From NCBI GenBank assembly GCA_963580455.1, contig OY756972.1, positions 10,059,001 through 10,123,000 on the forward strand: 64,000 bases of DNA, given 5' to 3'. Every line of letters begins with the position of its first letter. Within the stretch, counting starts at the first letter, position 1. Below, piece by piece: positions 32,470 through 45,364 of this stretch. The DNA comes from Euonymus europaeus. Lineage: Eukaryota; Streptophyta; Magnoliopsida; Celastrales; Celastraceae. Under the pieces are notes generated by a model. That model was not told where the DNA came from and did no database searches. It worked only from the letters and a program-made list of their open reading frames with translations. The position numbers were made by a program, and so were the translations under genes.

Positions 32470-35349
32470 GTATAAGCTTCCTAGATTATTTCGATGCTAA
32501 AACACCAACTTTCCATGACAAATGTACAAAACCGTTAAAAGCTCCTCCATAGAGAGAGTTGAGCAACTTCGGACAATCAAAGTTGCTCGGTGTACACTTT
32601 TTATTGTTCTTATATGTCAAATTTTATGAGTATAAGTTTCATAGATTATTTCGATGCCAAAACACCAACTTTCTATGTCAAATGGACGAAACCGTTAAAA
32701 GCTCCTCCATAGAGAAAGTTGAGCAACTTCGGACTACCAAAGTTGCTCGGGATAGACTTTTTATTGTTCTTCTATGTCAAATTTTACGAGAATAAGCTTC
32801 CTAGATTATTTCGATGCGAAAACACCAACTTTCTACGACAAATGGATATAACCGTTAAAAGCTCCTCCATAGAGAGAGTTGAGCAACTTCGGACCATCAA
32901 AGTTGCTCGGTGTACAATTTTTATTATTCTTATATGTCAAATTTTACGAGTATAAGCTTCCTAGATTATTTCGATGCTAAAACACCAACTTTCCATGACA
33001 AATGTACAAAACCGTTAAAAGCTCCTCCATAGAGAGAGTTGAGCAACTTCGGACAATCAAAGTTGCTCGGTGTACAATTTTTATTGTTCTTATTTGTCAA
33101 ATTTTATGAGTATAAGTTTCATAGATTATTTCGATGCCAAAACACCAACTTTCCATGACAAATGGACAAAACCGTTGAAAGCTTCTCCATAGAGAGAGTT
33201 GAGCAACTTCGGACCATCAAAGTTGCTCGGTGTACAATTTTTATTGTTCTTATACGTCAAATTTTATAAGTATAAGCTTCATAGATTATTTCGATGCCAA
33301 AACACCAACTTTCTATGTCAAATGGACGAAACCGTTAAAAGCTCCTCCATAGAGAAAGTTGAGCAACTTCGGACTACCAAAGTTGCTCGGGATAGACTTT
33401 TTATTGTTCTTCTATGTCAAATTTTACGAGAATAAGCTTCCTAGATTATTTCGATGCGAAAACACCAACTTTCTACGACAAATGGATATAACCGTTAAAA
33501 GCTCCTCCATAGAGAGAGTTGAGCAACTTCGGACCATCAAAGTTGCTCGGTGTACAATTTTTATTATTCTTATATGTCAAATTTTACGAGTATAAGCTTC
33601 CTAGATTATTTCGATGCTAAAACACCAACTTTCCATGACAAATGTACAAAACCGTTAAAAGCTCCTCCATAGAGAGAGTTGAGCAACTTCGGACAATCAA
33701 AGTTGCTCGGTGTACAATTTTTATTGTTCTTATTTGTCAAATTTTATGAGTATAAGTTTCATAGATTATTTCGATGCCAAAACACCAACTTTCCATGACA
33801 AATGGACAAAACCGTTGAAAGCTTCTCCATAGAGAGAGTTGAGCAACTTCGGACCATCAAAGTTGCTCGGTGTACAATTTTTATTGTTCTTATATGTCAA
33901 ATTTTATAAGTATAAGCTTCATAGATTATTTCGATGCCAAAACACCAACTTTCTATGTCAAATGGACGAAACCGTTAAAAGCTCCTCCATAGAGAAAGTT
34001 GAGCAACTTCGGACTACCAAAGTTGCTCGGGATAGACTTTTTATTGTTCTTCTATGTCAGATTTTACGAGAATAAGCTTCCTAGATTATTTCGATGCGAA
34101 AACACCAACTTTCTACGACAAATGGATAAAACCGTTAAAAGCTCCTCCATAGAGAGAGTTGAGCAACTTCAGACCATCAAAGTTGCTCGGTGTAGACTTT
34201 TTATTGTTCTTATATGTCAAATTTTACGAGTATAAGCTTCCTAGATTATTTCGATGCTAAACCTCCAACTTTCCATGACAAATGTACAAAACCGTTAAAA
34301 GCTCCTCCATAGAGAGAGTTGAGCAACTTCGGACAATCAAAGTTGCTCGGTGTACAATTTTTATTGTTCTTATATATCAAATTTTATGAGTATAAGTTTC
34401 ATAGATTATTTCGATGCCAAAACACCAACTTTCCATGACAAATGGACAAAACCGTTAAAAGCTCCTCCATAGAGAGAGTTGAGCAACTTCGGACCATCAA
34501 AGTTGCTCGGTGTACAATTTTTATTGTTCTTATATGTCAAATTTTATAAGTCTAAGCTTCATAGATTATTTCGATGCCAAAACACCAACTTTCTATGTCA
34601 AATGGACGAAACCGTTAAAAGCTCCTCCATAGAGAAAGTTGAGCAACTTCGGACTACCAAAGTTGCTCGGGATAGACTTTTTATTGTTCTTCTATGTCAG
34701 ATTTTACGAGAATAAGCTTCCTAGATTATTTCGATGCGAAAACACCAACTTTCTACGACAAATGGATAAAACCGTTAAAAGCTCCTCCATAGAGAGAGTT
34801 GAGCAACTTCAGACCATCAAAGTTGCTCGGTGTAGACTTTTTATTGTTCTTATATGTCAAATTTTACGAGTATAAGCTTCCTAGATTATTTCGATGCTAA
34901 AACACCAACTTTCCATGACAAATTGACAAAACCGTTAAAAGCTCCTCCATAGAGAGAGTTGAGCAACTTCGGACAATCAAAGTTGCTCGGTGTACACTTT
35001 TTATTGTTCTTATATGTCAAATTTTATGAGTATAAGTTTCATAGATTATTGCGATGCCAAAACACCAACTTTCCATGACAAATGGACAAAACCGTTAAAA
35101 GCTCCTCCATAGAGAGAGTTGAGCAACTTCGGACCATCAAAGTTGCTCGGTGTACAATTTTTATTTTTCTTATATGTCAAATTTTATAAGTATAAGCTTC
35201 ATAGATTATTTCGATGCCAAAACACCAACTTTCTATGTCAAATGGACGAAACCGTTAAAAGCTCCTCCATAGAGAAAGTTGAGCAACTTCGGACTACCAA
35301 AGTTGCTCGGGTTAGACTTTTTATTGTTCTTCTATGTCAAATTTTACGA
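32470..35349 (+). repeat. Domain 5: 4-monomer HOR (640 bp period)
   Basis: After a partial unit (32470-32789), four complete m1-m2-m3-m4 units lie at 32790, 33430, 34070 and 34710, each 640 bp. Units 1 and 2 share GGATATAACC, TTATTTGTCAAA and GTTGAAAGCTTCTCC. Units 3 and 4 share ATGTCAGATTT before m1 and CAGACCATC with TGTAGACTT in m1. This points to two successive duplication steps. The unit corresponds to m1-m4 of the 13-mer, re-amplified alone. Confidence 0.9.
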
Positions 35350-38300
35350 GTATAAGATTCGTAGATTATTTCGATGCCAAAACACAAACTTTTATGACAA
35401 ATGGACAAAATCGTTAAAAGTTCCTCCATAGAGAGTGTTGAGCAACTTCGGACAATCAAATTTGCTCGGTGTATAATTTTTATTGTTCTTATACGTCAAA
35501 TTTTACGAGTATAAGCTTCGTAGATTATTTCGATGCCAAAACACCAACTTTCTATGACAAATGAACGAAACCGTTAAAAGCTCCTCCATAGAGAAAGTTG
35601 AGCAACTTCGGACCATTTTAGTTGCTCGGTGTACAATTTTTATTGTTCTTATATGTCAAATTTTACGGGTATAGGCTTCCTAGATTATTTCGATGCCAAA
35701 ACACCAACTTTCTATGACAAATGGACGAAACCGTTAAACGCTCCTCCATAGAGAAAGTTGAGCATCTTCGGACTACCAAAGTTGCTCGGGATAGACTTTT
35801 TTTTGTTCTTCTATGTCAAATTTTACGAGAATAAGCTTCCTAGATTATTTCGATGCGAAAACACCAACTTCCTACGACAAATGGATAAAACCGTTAAAAG
35901 CTCCTCCATAGAGAGAGTTGAGCAACTTCGGACCATCAAAGTTGCTCGGTGTACAATTTTTATTGTTCTTATATGTCAAATTTTACGAGTGTAAGCTTCC
36001 TAGATTATTTCGATGCTAAAACACCAATTTTCCATGACAAATGTACAAAACCGTTAAAAGCTCCTCCATAGAGAGAGTTGAGCAACTTCGGACAATCAAA
36101 GTTGCTCGGTGTACACTTTTTATTGTTCTTATATGTCAAATTTTATGAGTATAAGCTTCATTGATTATTTCGATGCCAAAACACCAACTTTCTATGACAA
36201 ATGGGGAAAATCGTTAAAAGTTCCTCCATAGAGAGAGTTGAGCAACTTCGGACAATCAAATTTGCTCGGTGTACACTTTTTATTGTTCTTATAAGTCAAA
36301 TTTTATGAGTAGAAGCTTCATAGATTATTTCGATGCCAAAACACCAACTTTCTATGACAAATGGATAAAACAGTTAAAAGCTTCTCCATAGAGAGAGTTG
36401 AGCAACTTCGAACCATCAAAGTTGCTCGGTGTACAATTTTTGTTGTTCTTATATATCAAATTTTACGAGTATAAGCTTCGTAGATTATTTCAATGCCAAA
36501 ACACCAACTTTCTATGACAAATGGACGAAACCGTTAAACGCTCCTCCATAGAGAAAGTTGAGCATCTTCGGACTACCAAAGTTGCTCGGGATAGACTTTT
36601 TTTTGTTCTTCTATGTCAAATTTTACGAGAATAAGCTTCCTAGATTATTTCGATGCGAAAACACCAACTTCCTACGACAAATGGATAAAACCGTTAAAAG
36701 CTCCTCCATAGAGAGAGTTGAGCAACTTCGGACCATCAAAGTTGCTCGGTGTACAATTTTTATTGTTCTTATATGTCAAATTTTACGAGTGTAAGCTTCC
36801 TAGATTATTTCGATGCTAAAACACCAATTTTCCATGACAAATGTACAAAACCGTTAAAAGCTCCTCCATAGAGAGAGTTGAGCAACTTCGGACAATCAAA
36901 GTTGCTCGGTGTACACTTTTTATTGTTCTTATATGTCAAATTTTATGAGTATAAGCTTCATAGATTATTTCGATGCCAAAACACCAACTTTCCATGACAA
37001 ATGGACAAAACCGTTAAAAGCTCCTCCATAGAGAGAGTTGAGCAACTTCGGACCATCAAAGTTGCTCGGTGTACAAATTTTTTTGTTCTTATATGTCAAA
37101 TTTTATAAGTATAAGCTTCATAGATTATTTCGATGCCAAAACACCAACTTTCTATGTCAAATGGACGAAACCGTTAAAAGCTCCTCCATAGAGAAAGTTG
37201 AGCAACTTCGGACTACCAAAGTTGCTCGGGATAGACTTTTTATTGTTCTTCTATGTCAAATTTTACGAGTATAAGATTCGTAGATTATTTTGATGCCAAA
37301 ACACGAACTTTATATGACAAATGGACAAAATCGTTAAAAGTTCCTCCATAGAGAGTGTTGAGCAACTTCGGACAATCAAATTTGCTCGGTGTACAATTTT
37401 TATTGTTCTTATACGTCAAATTTTACGAGTATAAGCTTCATAGATTATTTCGATGCCAAAACACCAACTTTCTATGACAAATGGACGAAACCGTTAAAAG
37501 CTCCTCCATAGAGAAAGTTGAGCAACTTCGGACCATTTTAGTTGCTCGGTGTACAATTTTTATTGTTCTTATATGTCAAATTTTACGGGTATAGGCTTCC
37601 TAGATTATTTCGATGCCAAAACACCAACTTTCTTTGACAAATGGACCAAACCGTTAAAAACTCCTCCATAGAGAGAGTTGAGCAACTTCGGACCATCAAA
37701 GTTGCTCGGTGTACACTTTTTATTGTACTGATATGTCAAATTTTACGTGTATAAGCTTCCTGGATTATTTCGATTCCAAAATACCAACTTTCTATGACAA
37801 ATGGACAAAACCGTTAAAAGCTCCGCCATAGAGAGAGTTGAGCAACTTCGGACCATTTTAGTTGCTCGGTGTACAATTTTTATTGTTCTTATATGTCAAA
37901 TTTTACGAGTATAAGCTTCATTGATTATTTCGATGCCAAAACGCCAACTTTCTATGACAAATGGACGAAACCGTTAAAAGCTCCTCCATAGAGAAAGTTG
38001 AGCAACTTCAGACTACCAAAGTTTCTGGGGATAGACTTTTTATTGTTCTTCTATGTCAAATTTTACGAGTATAAGCTTCCTAGATTATTTCGATGCCAAA
38101 ACACCAACTTTCTATGACAAATGGATAAAACCGTTAAAAGCTCATCCATGGAGATAGTTGAGCAACTTTGGACCATCAAAGTTGCTCGGTGTACAATTTT
38201 TTTGTTCTTATATGTCAAATTTTATAAGTTTAAGCTTCATAGATTATTTCGATGCCAAAACACCAACTTTCTATGTCAAATGGACGAAACCGTTAAAAGC

Positions 38301-39347
38301 TCCTCCATAGAGAAAGTTGAGCAACTTCGGACCATCAAAGTTGCTCGGTGTACACTTTTTATTGTACTTATATGTCAAATTTTACGTGTATAAGCTTCCT
38401 GGATTATTTCGATTCCAAAATACCATCTTTCTATGACAAATGGACAAAACCGTTAAAAGCTCCGCCATAGAGAGAGTTGAGCAACTTCGGACCATTTTAG
38501 TTGCTCGGTGTACAATTTTTATTGTTCTTATATGTCAAATTTTACGAGTATAAGCTTCATTGATTATTTCGATGCCAAAACGCCAACTTTCTATGACAAA
38601 TGGACGAAACCGTTAAACGCTCCTCCATAGAGAAAGTTGAGCATCTTCGGACTACCAAAGTTTCTCGGGATAGACTTTTTATTGTTCTTCTATGTCAAAT
38701 TTTACGAGAATAAGCTTCCTAGATTATTTCGATGCGAAAACACCAACTTCCTACGACAAATGGATAAAACCGTTAAAAGCTCCTCCATAGAGAGAGTTGA
38801 GCAACTTCGGACCATCAAAGTTGCTCGATGTACAATTTTTATTGTTCTTATATGTCAAATTTTACGAGTGTAAGCTTCCTAGATTATTTCGATGCTAAAA
38901 CACCAATTTTCCATGACAAATGTACAAAACCGTTAAAAGCTCCTCCATAGAGAGAGTTGAGCAACTTCGGACAATCAAAGTTGCTCGGTGTACACTTTTT
39001 ATTGTTCTTATATGTCAAATTTTATGAGTATAAGCTTCATAGATTATTTCGATGCCAAAACACCAACTTTCCATGACAAATGGACAAAACCGTTAAAAGC
39101 TCCTCCATAGAGAGAGTTGAGCAACTTCGGACAATCAAAGTTGCTCGGTGTACACTTTTTATTGTTCTTATATGTCAAATTTTATGAGTATAAGCTTCAT
39201 TGATTATTTCGATGCCAAAATGCCAACTTTCTATGACAAATGGACGAAACCGTTAAACGCTCCTCCATAGAGAAAGTTGAGCATCTTCGGACTACCAAAG
39301 TTTCTCGGGATAGACTTTTTATTGTTCTTCTATGTCAAATTTTACGA
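35350..39347 (+). repeat. Domain 6: mosaic with 800-bp and 640-bp duplications
   Basis: The domain opens with m5 and m6 types. The segment at about 35700-36165 recurs at 36500-36965 (offset 800 bp) with GTTAAACGCTCC, GAGCATCTTCGG, TTTTTTTTGTTC and CACCAATTTTCC. About 37269-38068 aligns with 30716-31510 at an offset of about 6553 bp. A four-monomer segment from 38548 recurs at 39188 (640 bp), with AAAGTTTCTCGGG after the dyad. The region looks like a patchwork of pieces from domains 1, 3, 4 and 7. Confidence 0.78.
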
Positions 39348-42300
39348 GAATAAGCTTCCTAGATTATTTCGATGCGAAAACACCAACTTCCTACGACAAA
39401 TGGATAAAACCGTTAAAAGCTCCTCCATAGAGAGAGTTGAGCAACTTCGAACCATCAAAGTTGCTCGATGTACAATTTTTATTGTTCTTATATGTCAAAT
39501 TTTACGAGTGTAAGCTTCCTAGATTATTTCGATGCTAAAACACCAATTTTCCATGACAAATGTACAAAACCGTTAAAAGCTCCTCCATAGAGAGAGTTGA
39601 GCAACTTCGGACAATCAAAGTTGCTCGGTGTACACTTTTTATTGTTCTTATATGTCAAATTTTATGAGTATAAGCTTCATAGATTATTTCGATGCCAAAA
39701 CACCAACTTTCCATGACAAATGGACAAAACCGTTAAAAGCTCCTCCATAGAGAGAGTTGAGCAACTTCGGACCATCAAAGTTGCTCGGTGTACAATTTTT
39801 TTTGTTCTTATATGTCAAATTTTATAAGTATAAGCTTCATAGATTATTTCGATGCCAAAACACCAACTTTCTATGTCAAATGGACGAAACCGTTAAAAGC
39901 TCCTCCATAGAGAAAGTTGATCAACTTCGGACTACCAAAGTTGCTCGGGATAGACTTGTTATTGTTCTTCTATGTCAAAGTTTACGAGTATAAGATTCCT
40001 AGATTATTTCGATGCCAAAACACCAACTTTCTATGAAAAATGGACAATATCGTTAAAAGTTCCTCCATAGAGAGAGTTGAGAAACTTCGGACAATCAAAT
40101 TTGCTCGGTGTACAATTTTTATTGTTCTTATATGTCAAATTTTACGAGTATAAGCTTCATAGATTATTTCGATGCCAAAACACCAACTTTCTATGACAAA
40201 TGGACGAAACCGTTAAAAGCTCCTCCATAGAGAAAGTTGAGCAACTTCGGACCATTTTAGTTGCTCGGTGTACAATTTTTGTTGTTCATATATGTCAAAT
40301 TTTACGGGTATAAGCTTCCTAGATTATTTCGATGCCAAAACACCAACTTTCTATGACAAATGGACCAAACCGTTAAAAGCTCCTCCAAAGAGAGAGTTGA
40401 GCAACTTCGGACCATCAAAGTTGCTCGGTGTATAATTTTTATTGTACTTATATGTCAAATTTTACGTGTATAAGCTTTCTGGATTATTTCGATGCCAAAA
40501 TACCAACTTTCTATGACAAATGGATAAAACCGTTAAAAGCTCCTCCATAGAGAGAGTTGAGCAACTTCGGACCATTTTAGTTGCTCGGTGTACAATTTTT
40601 ATTGTTCTTATATGTCAAATTTTACGAGTATAAGCTTCATTGATTATTTCGATGCCAAAACGCCAACTTTCTATGACAAATGGACGAAACCGTTAAAAGC
40701 TCCTCCATAGAGAAAGTTGAGCAACTTCAGACTACCAAAGTTTCTCGGGATAGACTTTTTATTGTTCTTCTATGTCAAATTTTACGAGTATAAGATTCCT
40801 AGATTATTTCGATGACAAAACACCAACTTTCTATGACAAATGGGCAAAATCGTTAAAAGTTCCTCCATAGAGAGAGTTGAGCAACTTCGGACAATCGAAT
40901 TTGCTCGGTGTACACTTTTTATTGTTCTTATAAGTCAAATTTTATGAGTAGAAGCTTCATAGATTATTTCAATGCCAAAACACCAACTTTCTATGACAAA
41001 TGGATAAAACCGTTAATACTCCTCCATAGAGAGAGTTGAGCAACTTCGGACCATCAAAGTTCCTCGGTGTATAATTTTTATTGTTCTTATATGTCAAATT
41101 TTTAGAGTATAAGCTTCCTGGATTATTTCGATGCCAAAACACCAACTTTCTATGACAAATGGATAAAACCGTTAAAAGCTCCTCCATGGAGAGAGTTGAG
41201 CAACTTCGGACCATCAAAGTTGCTCGGTGTACAATTTTTATTGTTCTTATATGTCAAATTTTAGGAGTATAAGCTTCGTAGATTATTCGATGCCAAAACA
41301 CCGACTTTATACGACAAATGGATAAAACCGTTAAAAGCTTCTCCATAGAGAGAGTTGAGCAACTTCGAACCATCAAATTTGCTCGGTGTACAATTTTTAT
41401 TGTTCTTATATATCAAATTTTACGAGTATAAGCTTCGTAGATTATTTCGATGCCAAAACACCAACTTTCTACGACAAATGGATAAAACCGTTAAAAGCTC
41501 CTCCATAGAGAGAGTTGAGCAACTTCGGACTACCAAAGTTTCTCGGGATAGACTTTTTATTGTTCTTCTATGTCAAATTTTACGAGTATAAGCTTCCTAG
41601 ATTATTTTGATGCCAAAACACCAACTTTCTATGACAAATGGATAAAACCGTTAAAAGCTCCTCCATCGAGATAGTTGAGCAACTTCGGACCATCAAAGTT
41701 GCTCGGTGTACAATTTTTTTGTTCTTATATGTCAAATTTTATAAGTATAAGCTTCATAGATTATTTCGATGCCAAAACACCAACTTTCTATGTCAAATGG
41801 ACGAAACCGTTAAAAGCTCCTCCATAGAGAAAGTTGAGCAACTTCGGACCATCAAAGTTGCTCGGTGTACACTTTTTATTGTACTTATATGTCAAATTTT
41901 ACGTGTATAAGCTTCCTGGATTATTTCGATTCCAAAATACCAACTTTCTATGACAAATGGACAAAACCGTTAAAAGCTCCGCCATAGAGAGAGTTGAACA
42001 ACTTCGGACCATTTTAGTTGCTCGGTGTACAATTTTTATTGTTCTTCTATGTCAAATTTTACGAGTATAAGATTCCTAGATTATTTCGATGCCAAAACAC
42101 CAACTTTCTATGACAAATGGACAAAATCATTAAAAGTTCCTCCATAGAGAGAGTTGAGCAACTTCGGACTACCAAAGTTGCTCGGGATAGAATTTTTATT
42201 GTTCTTCTATGTCAAATTTTACAAGAATAAGCTTCCTAGATTATTTCGATGCGAAAACACAAACTTTCTACGACAAATGGAAAAAACCGTTAAAAGCTCC

Positions 42301-43183
42301 TCCATAGAGAGAGTTGAGCAACTTCGGACCATCAAAGTTGCTCGGTGTACAATTTTTATTGTTCTTATATGTCAAATTTTACGAGTATAAGTTTCCTATA
42401 TTATTTCGATGCCAAAACACCAATTTTCCATGACAAATGGACAAAACCGTTAAAAGCTCCTCCATAGAGAGAGTTGAGCAACTTTGGACAATCAAAGTTG
42501 CTCGGTGTACACTTTTTATTGTTCTTATATGTCAAATTTTATGAGTATAAGCTTCATTGATTATTTCGATGCCAAAACGCCAACTTTCTATGACAAATGG
42601 ACGAAACCGTTAAAAGCTCCTCCATAGAGAAAGTTGAGCAACTTCGGACAATCAAATTTGCTCGGTGTACACTTTTTATTGTTCTTATAAGTCAAATTTT
42701 ATGAGTAGAAGCTTCATAGATTACTTCGATGCCAAAACACCAACTTTCTATGACAAATGGATAAAACCGTTAATACTCCTCCATAGAGAGAGTTGAGCAA
42801 CTTCGGACCATCAAAGTTTCTCGGTGTATAATTTTTATTGTTCTTATATGTCAAATTTTAAGAGTATAAGCTTCCTAGATTATTTCGATGCCAAAACAAC
42901 AACTTTCTATGACAAATGGATAAAACCGTTAAAAGCTTCTCCATAGAGAGAGTTGAGCAACTTCGAACCATCAAAGTTGCTCGGTGTACAATTTTTCTTG
43001 TTCTTATATATCAAATTTTACGAGTATAAGCTTCGTAGATTATTTCAATGCCAAAACACCAGCTTTCTATGACAAATGGACGAAACCGTTAAACGCTCCT
43101 CCATAGAGAAAGTTGAGCATCTTCGGACTACCAAAGTTTCTCGGGATAGACTTTTTATTGTTCTTCTATGTCAAATTTTACGA
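39348..43183 (+). repeat. 24-mer HOR copy 1 (reference)
   Basis: Twenty-four monomers start at 39348, 39508, 39668, 39828, 39988, 40148, 40308, 40468, 40628, 40788, 40948, 41107, 41267, 41426, 41586, 41745, 41905, 42065, 42225, 42385, 42545, 42705, 42864 and 43024. The four 159-bp members are at 40948 and 42705 (GTTAATACTCC), 41267 (GATTATTCG) and 41586 (one T lost in the T-rich stretch). All four indels are shared with the copy at 49078, so they predate the duplication. Confidence 0.9.
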
Positions 43184-45364
43184 GAATAAGCTTCCTAGAT
43201 TATTTCGATGCGAAAACACCAACTTCCTACGACAAATGGATAAAACCGTTAAAAGCTCCTCCATAGAGAGAGTTGAGCAACTTCGGACCATCAAAGTTGC
43301 TCGATGTACAATTTTTATTGTTCTTATATGTCAAATTTTACGAGTGTAAGCTTCCTAGATTATTTCGATGCTAAAACACCAATTTTCCATGACAAATGTA
43401 CAAAACCGTTAAAAGCTCCTCCATAGAGAGAGTTGAGCAACTTCGGACAATCAAAGTTGCTCGGTGTACACTTTTTATTGTTCTTATATGTCAAATTTTA
43501 TGAGTATAAGCTGCATAGATTATTTCGATGCCAAAACACCAACTTTCCATGACAAATGGACAAAACCGTTAAAAGCTCCTCCATAGAGAGAGTTGAGCAA
43601 CTTCGGACCATCAAAGTTGCTCGGTGTACAATTTTTTTTGTTCTTATATGTCAAATTTTATAAGTATAAGCTTCATAGATTATTTCGATGCCAAAACACC
43701 AACTTTCTATGTCAAATGGACGAAACCGTTAAAAGCTCCTCCATAGAGAAAGTTGATCAACTTCGGACTACCAAAGTTGCTCGGGATAGACTTGTTATTG
43801 TTCTTCTATGTCAAAGTTTACGAGTATAAGATTCCTAGATTATTTCGATGCCAAAACACCAACTTTCTATGAAAAATGGACAATATCGTTAAAAGTTCCT
43901 CCATAGAGAGAGTTGAGAAACTTCGGACAATCAAATTTGCTCGGTGTACAATTTTTATTGTTCTTATATGTCAAATTTTACGAGTATAAGCTTCATAGAT
44001 TATTTCGATGCCAAAACACCAACTTTCTATGACAAATGGACGAAACCGTTAAAAGCTCCTCCATAGAGAAAGTTGAGCAACTTCGGACCATTTTAGTTGC
44101 TCGGTGTACAATTTTTGTTGTTCATATATGTCAAATTTTACGGGTATAAGCTTCCTAGATTATTTCGATGCCAAAACACCAACTTTCTATGACAAATGGA
44201 CCAAACCGTTAAAAGATCCTCCATAGAGAGAGTTGAGCAACTTCGGACCATCAAAGTTGCTCGGTGTATAATTTTTATTGTACTTATATGTCAAATTTTA
44301 CGTGTATAAGCTTTCTGGATTATTTCGATGCCAAAATACCAACTTTCTATGACAAATGGATAAAACCGTTAAAAGCTCCTCCATAGAGAGAGTTGAGCAA
44401 CTTCGGACCATTTTAGTTGCTCGGTGTACAATTTTTATTGTTCTTATATGTCAAATTTTACGAGTATAAGCTTCATTGATTATTTCGATGCCAAAACGCC
44501 AACTTTCTATGACAAATGGACGAAACCGTTAAAAGCTCCTCCATAAAGAAAGTTGAGCAACTTCAGACTACCAATGTTTCTCGGGATAGACTTTTTATTG
44601 TTCTTCTATGTCAAATTTTACGAGTATAAGATTCCTAGATTATTTCGATGACAAAACACCAACTTTCTATGACAAATGGGCAAAATCGTTAAAAGTTCCT
44701 CCATAGAGAGAGTTGAGCAACTTCGGACAATCAATTTTGCTCGGTGTACACTTTTTATTGTTCTTATAAGTCAAATTTTATGAGTAGAAGCTTCATAGAT
44801 TATTTCAATGCCAAAACACCAACTTTCTATGACAAATGGATAAAACCGTTAATACTCCTCCATAGAGAGAGTTGAGCAACTTCGGACCATCAAAGTTTCT
44901 CGGTGTATAATTTTTATTGTTCTTATATGTCAAATTTTTAGAGTATAAGCTTCCTGGATTATTTCGATGCCAAAACACCAACTTTCTATGACAAATGGAT
45001 AAAACCGTTAAAAGCTCCTCCATGGAGAGAGTTGAGCAACTTCGGACCATCAAAGTTGCTCGGTGTACAATTTTTATTGTTCTTATATGTCAAATTTTAG
45101 GAGTATAAGCTTCGTAGATTATTCGATGCCAAAACACCGACTTTATACGACAAATGGATAAAACCGTTAAAAGCTTCTCCATAGAGAGAGTTGAGCAACT
45201 TCGAACCATCAAAGTTGCTCGGTGTACAATTTTTATTGTTCTTATATATCAAATTTTACGAGTATAAGCTTCGTAGATTATTTCGATGCCAAAACACCAA
45301 CTTTGTACGACAAATGGATAAAACCGTTAAAAGCTCCTCCATAGAGAGAGTTGAGCAACTTCGG

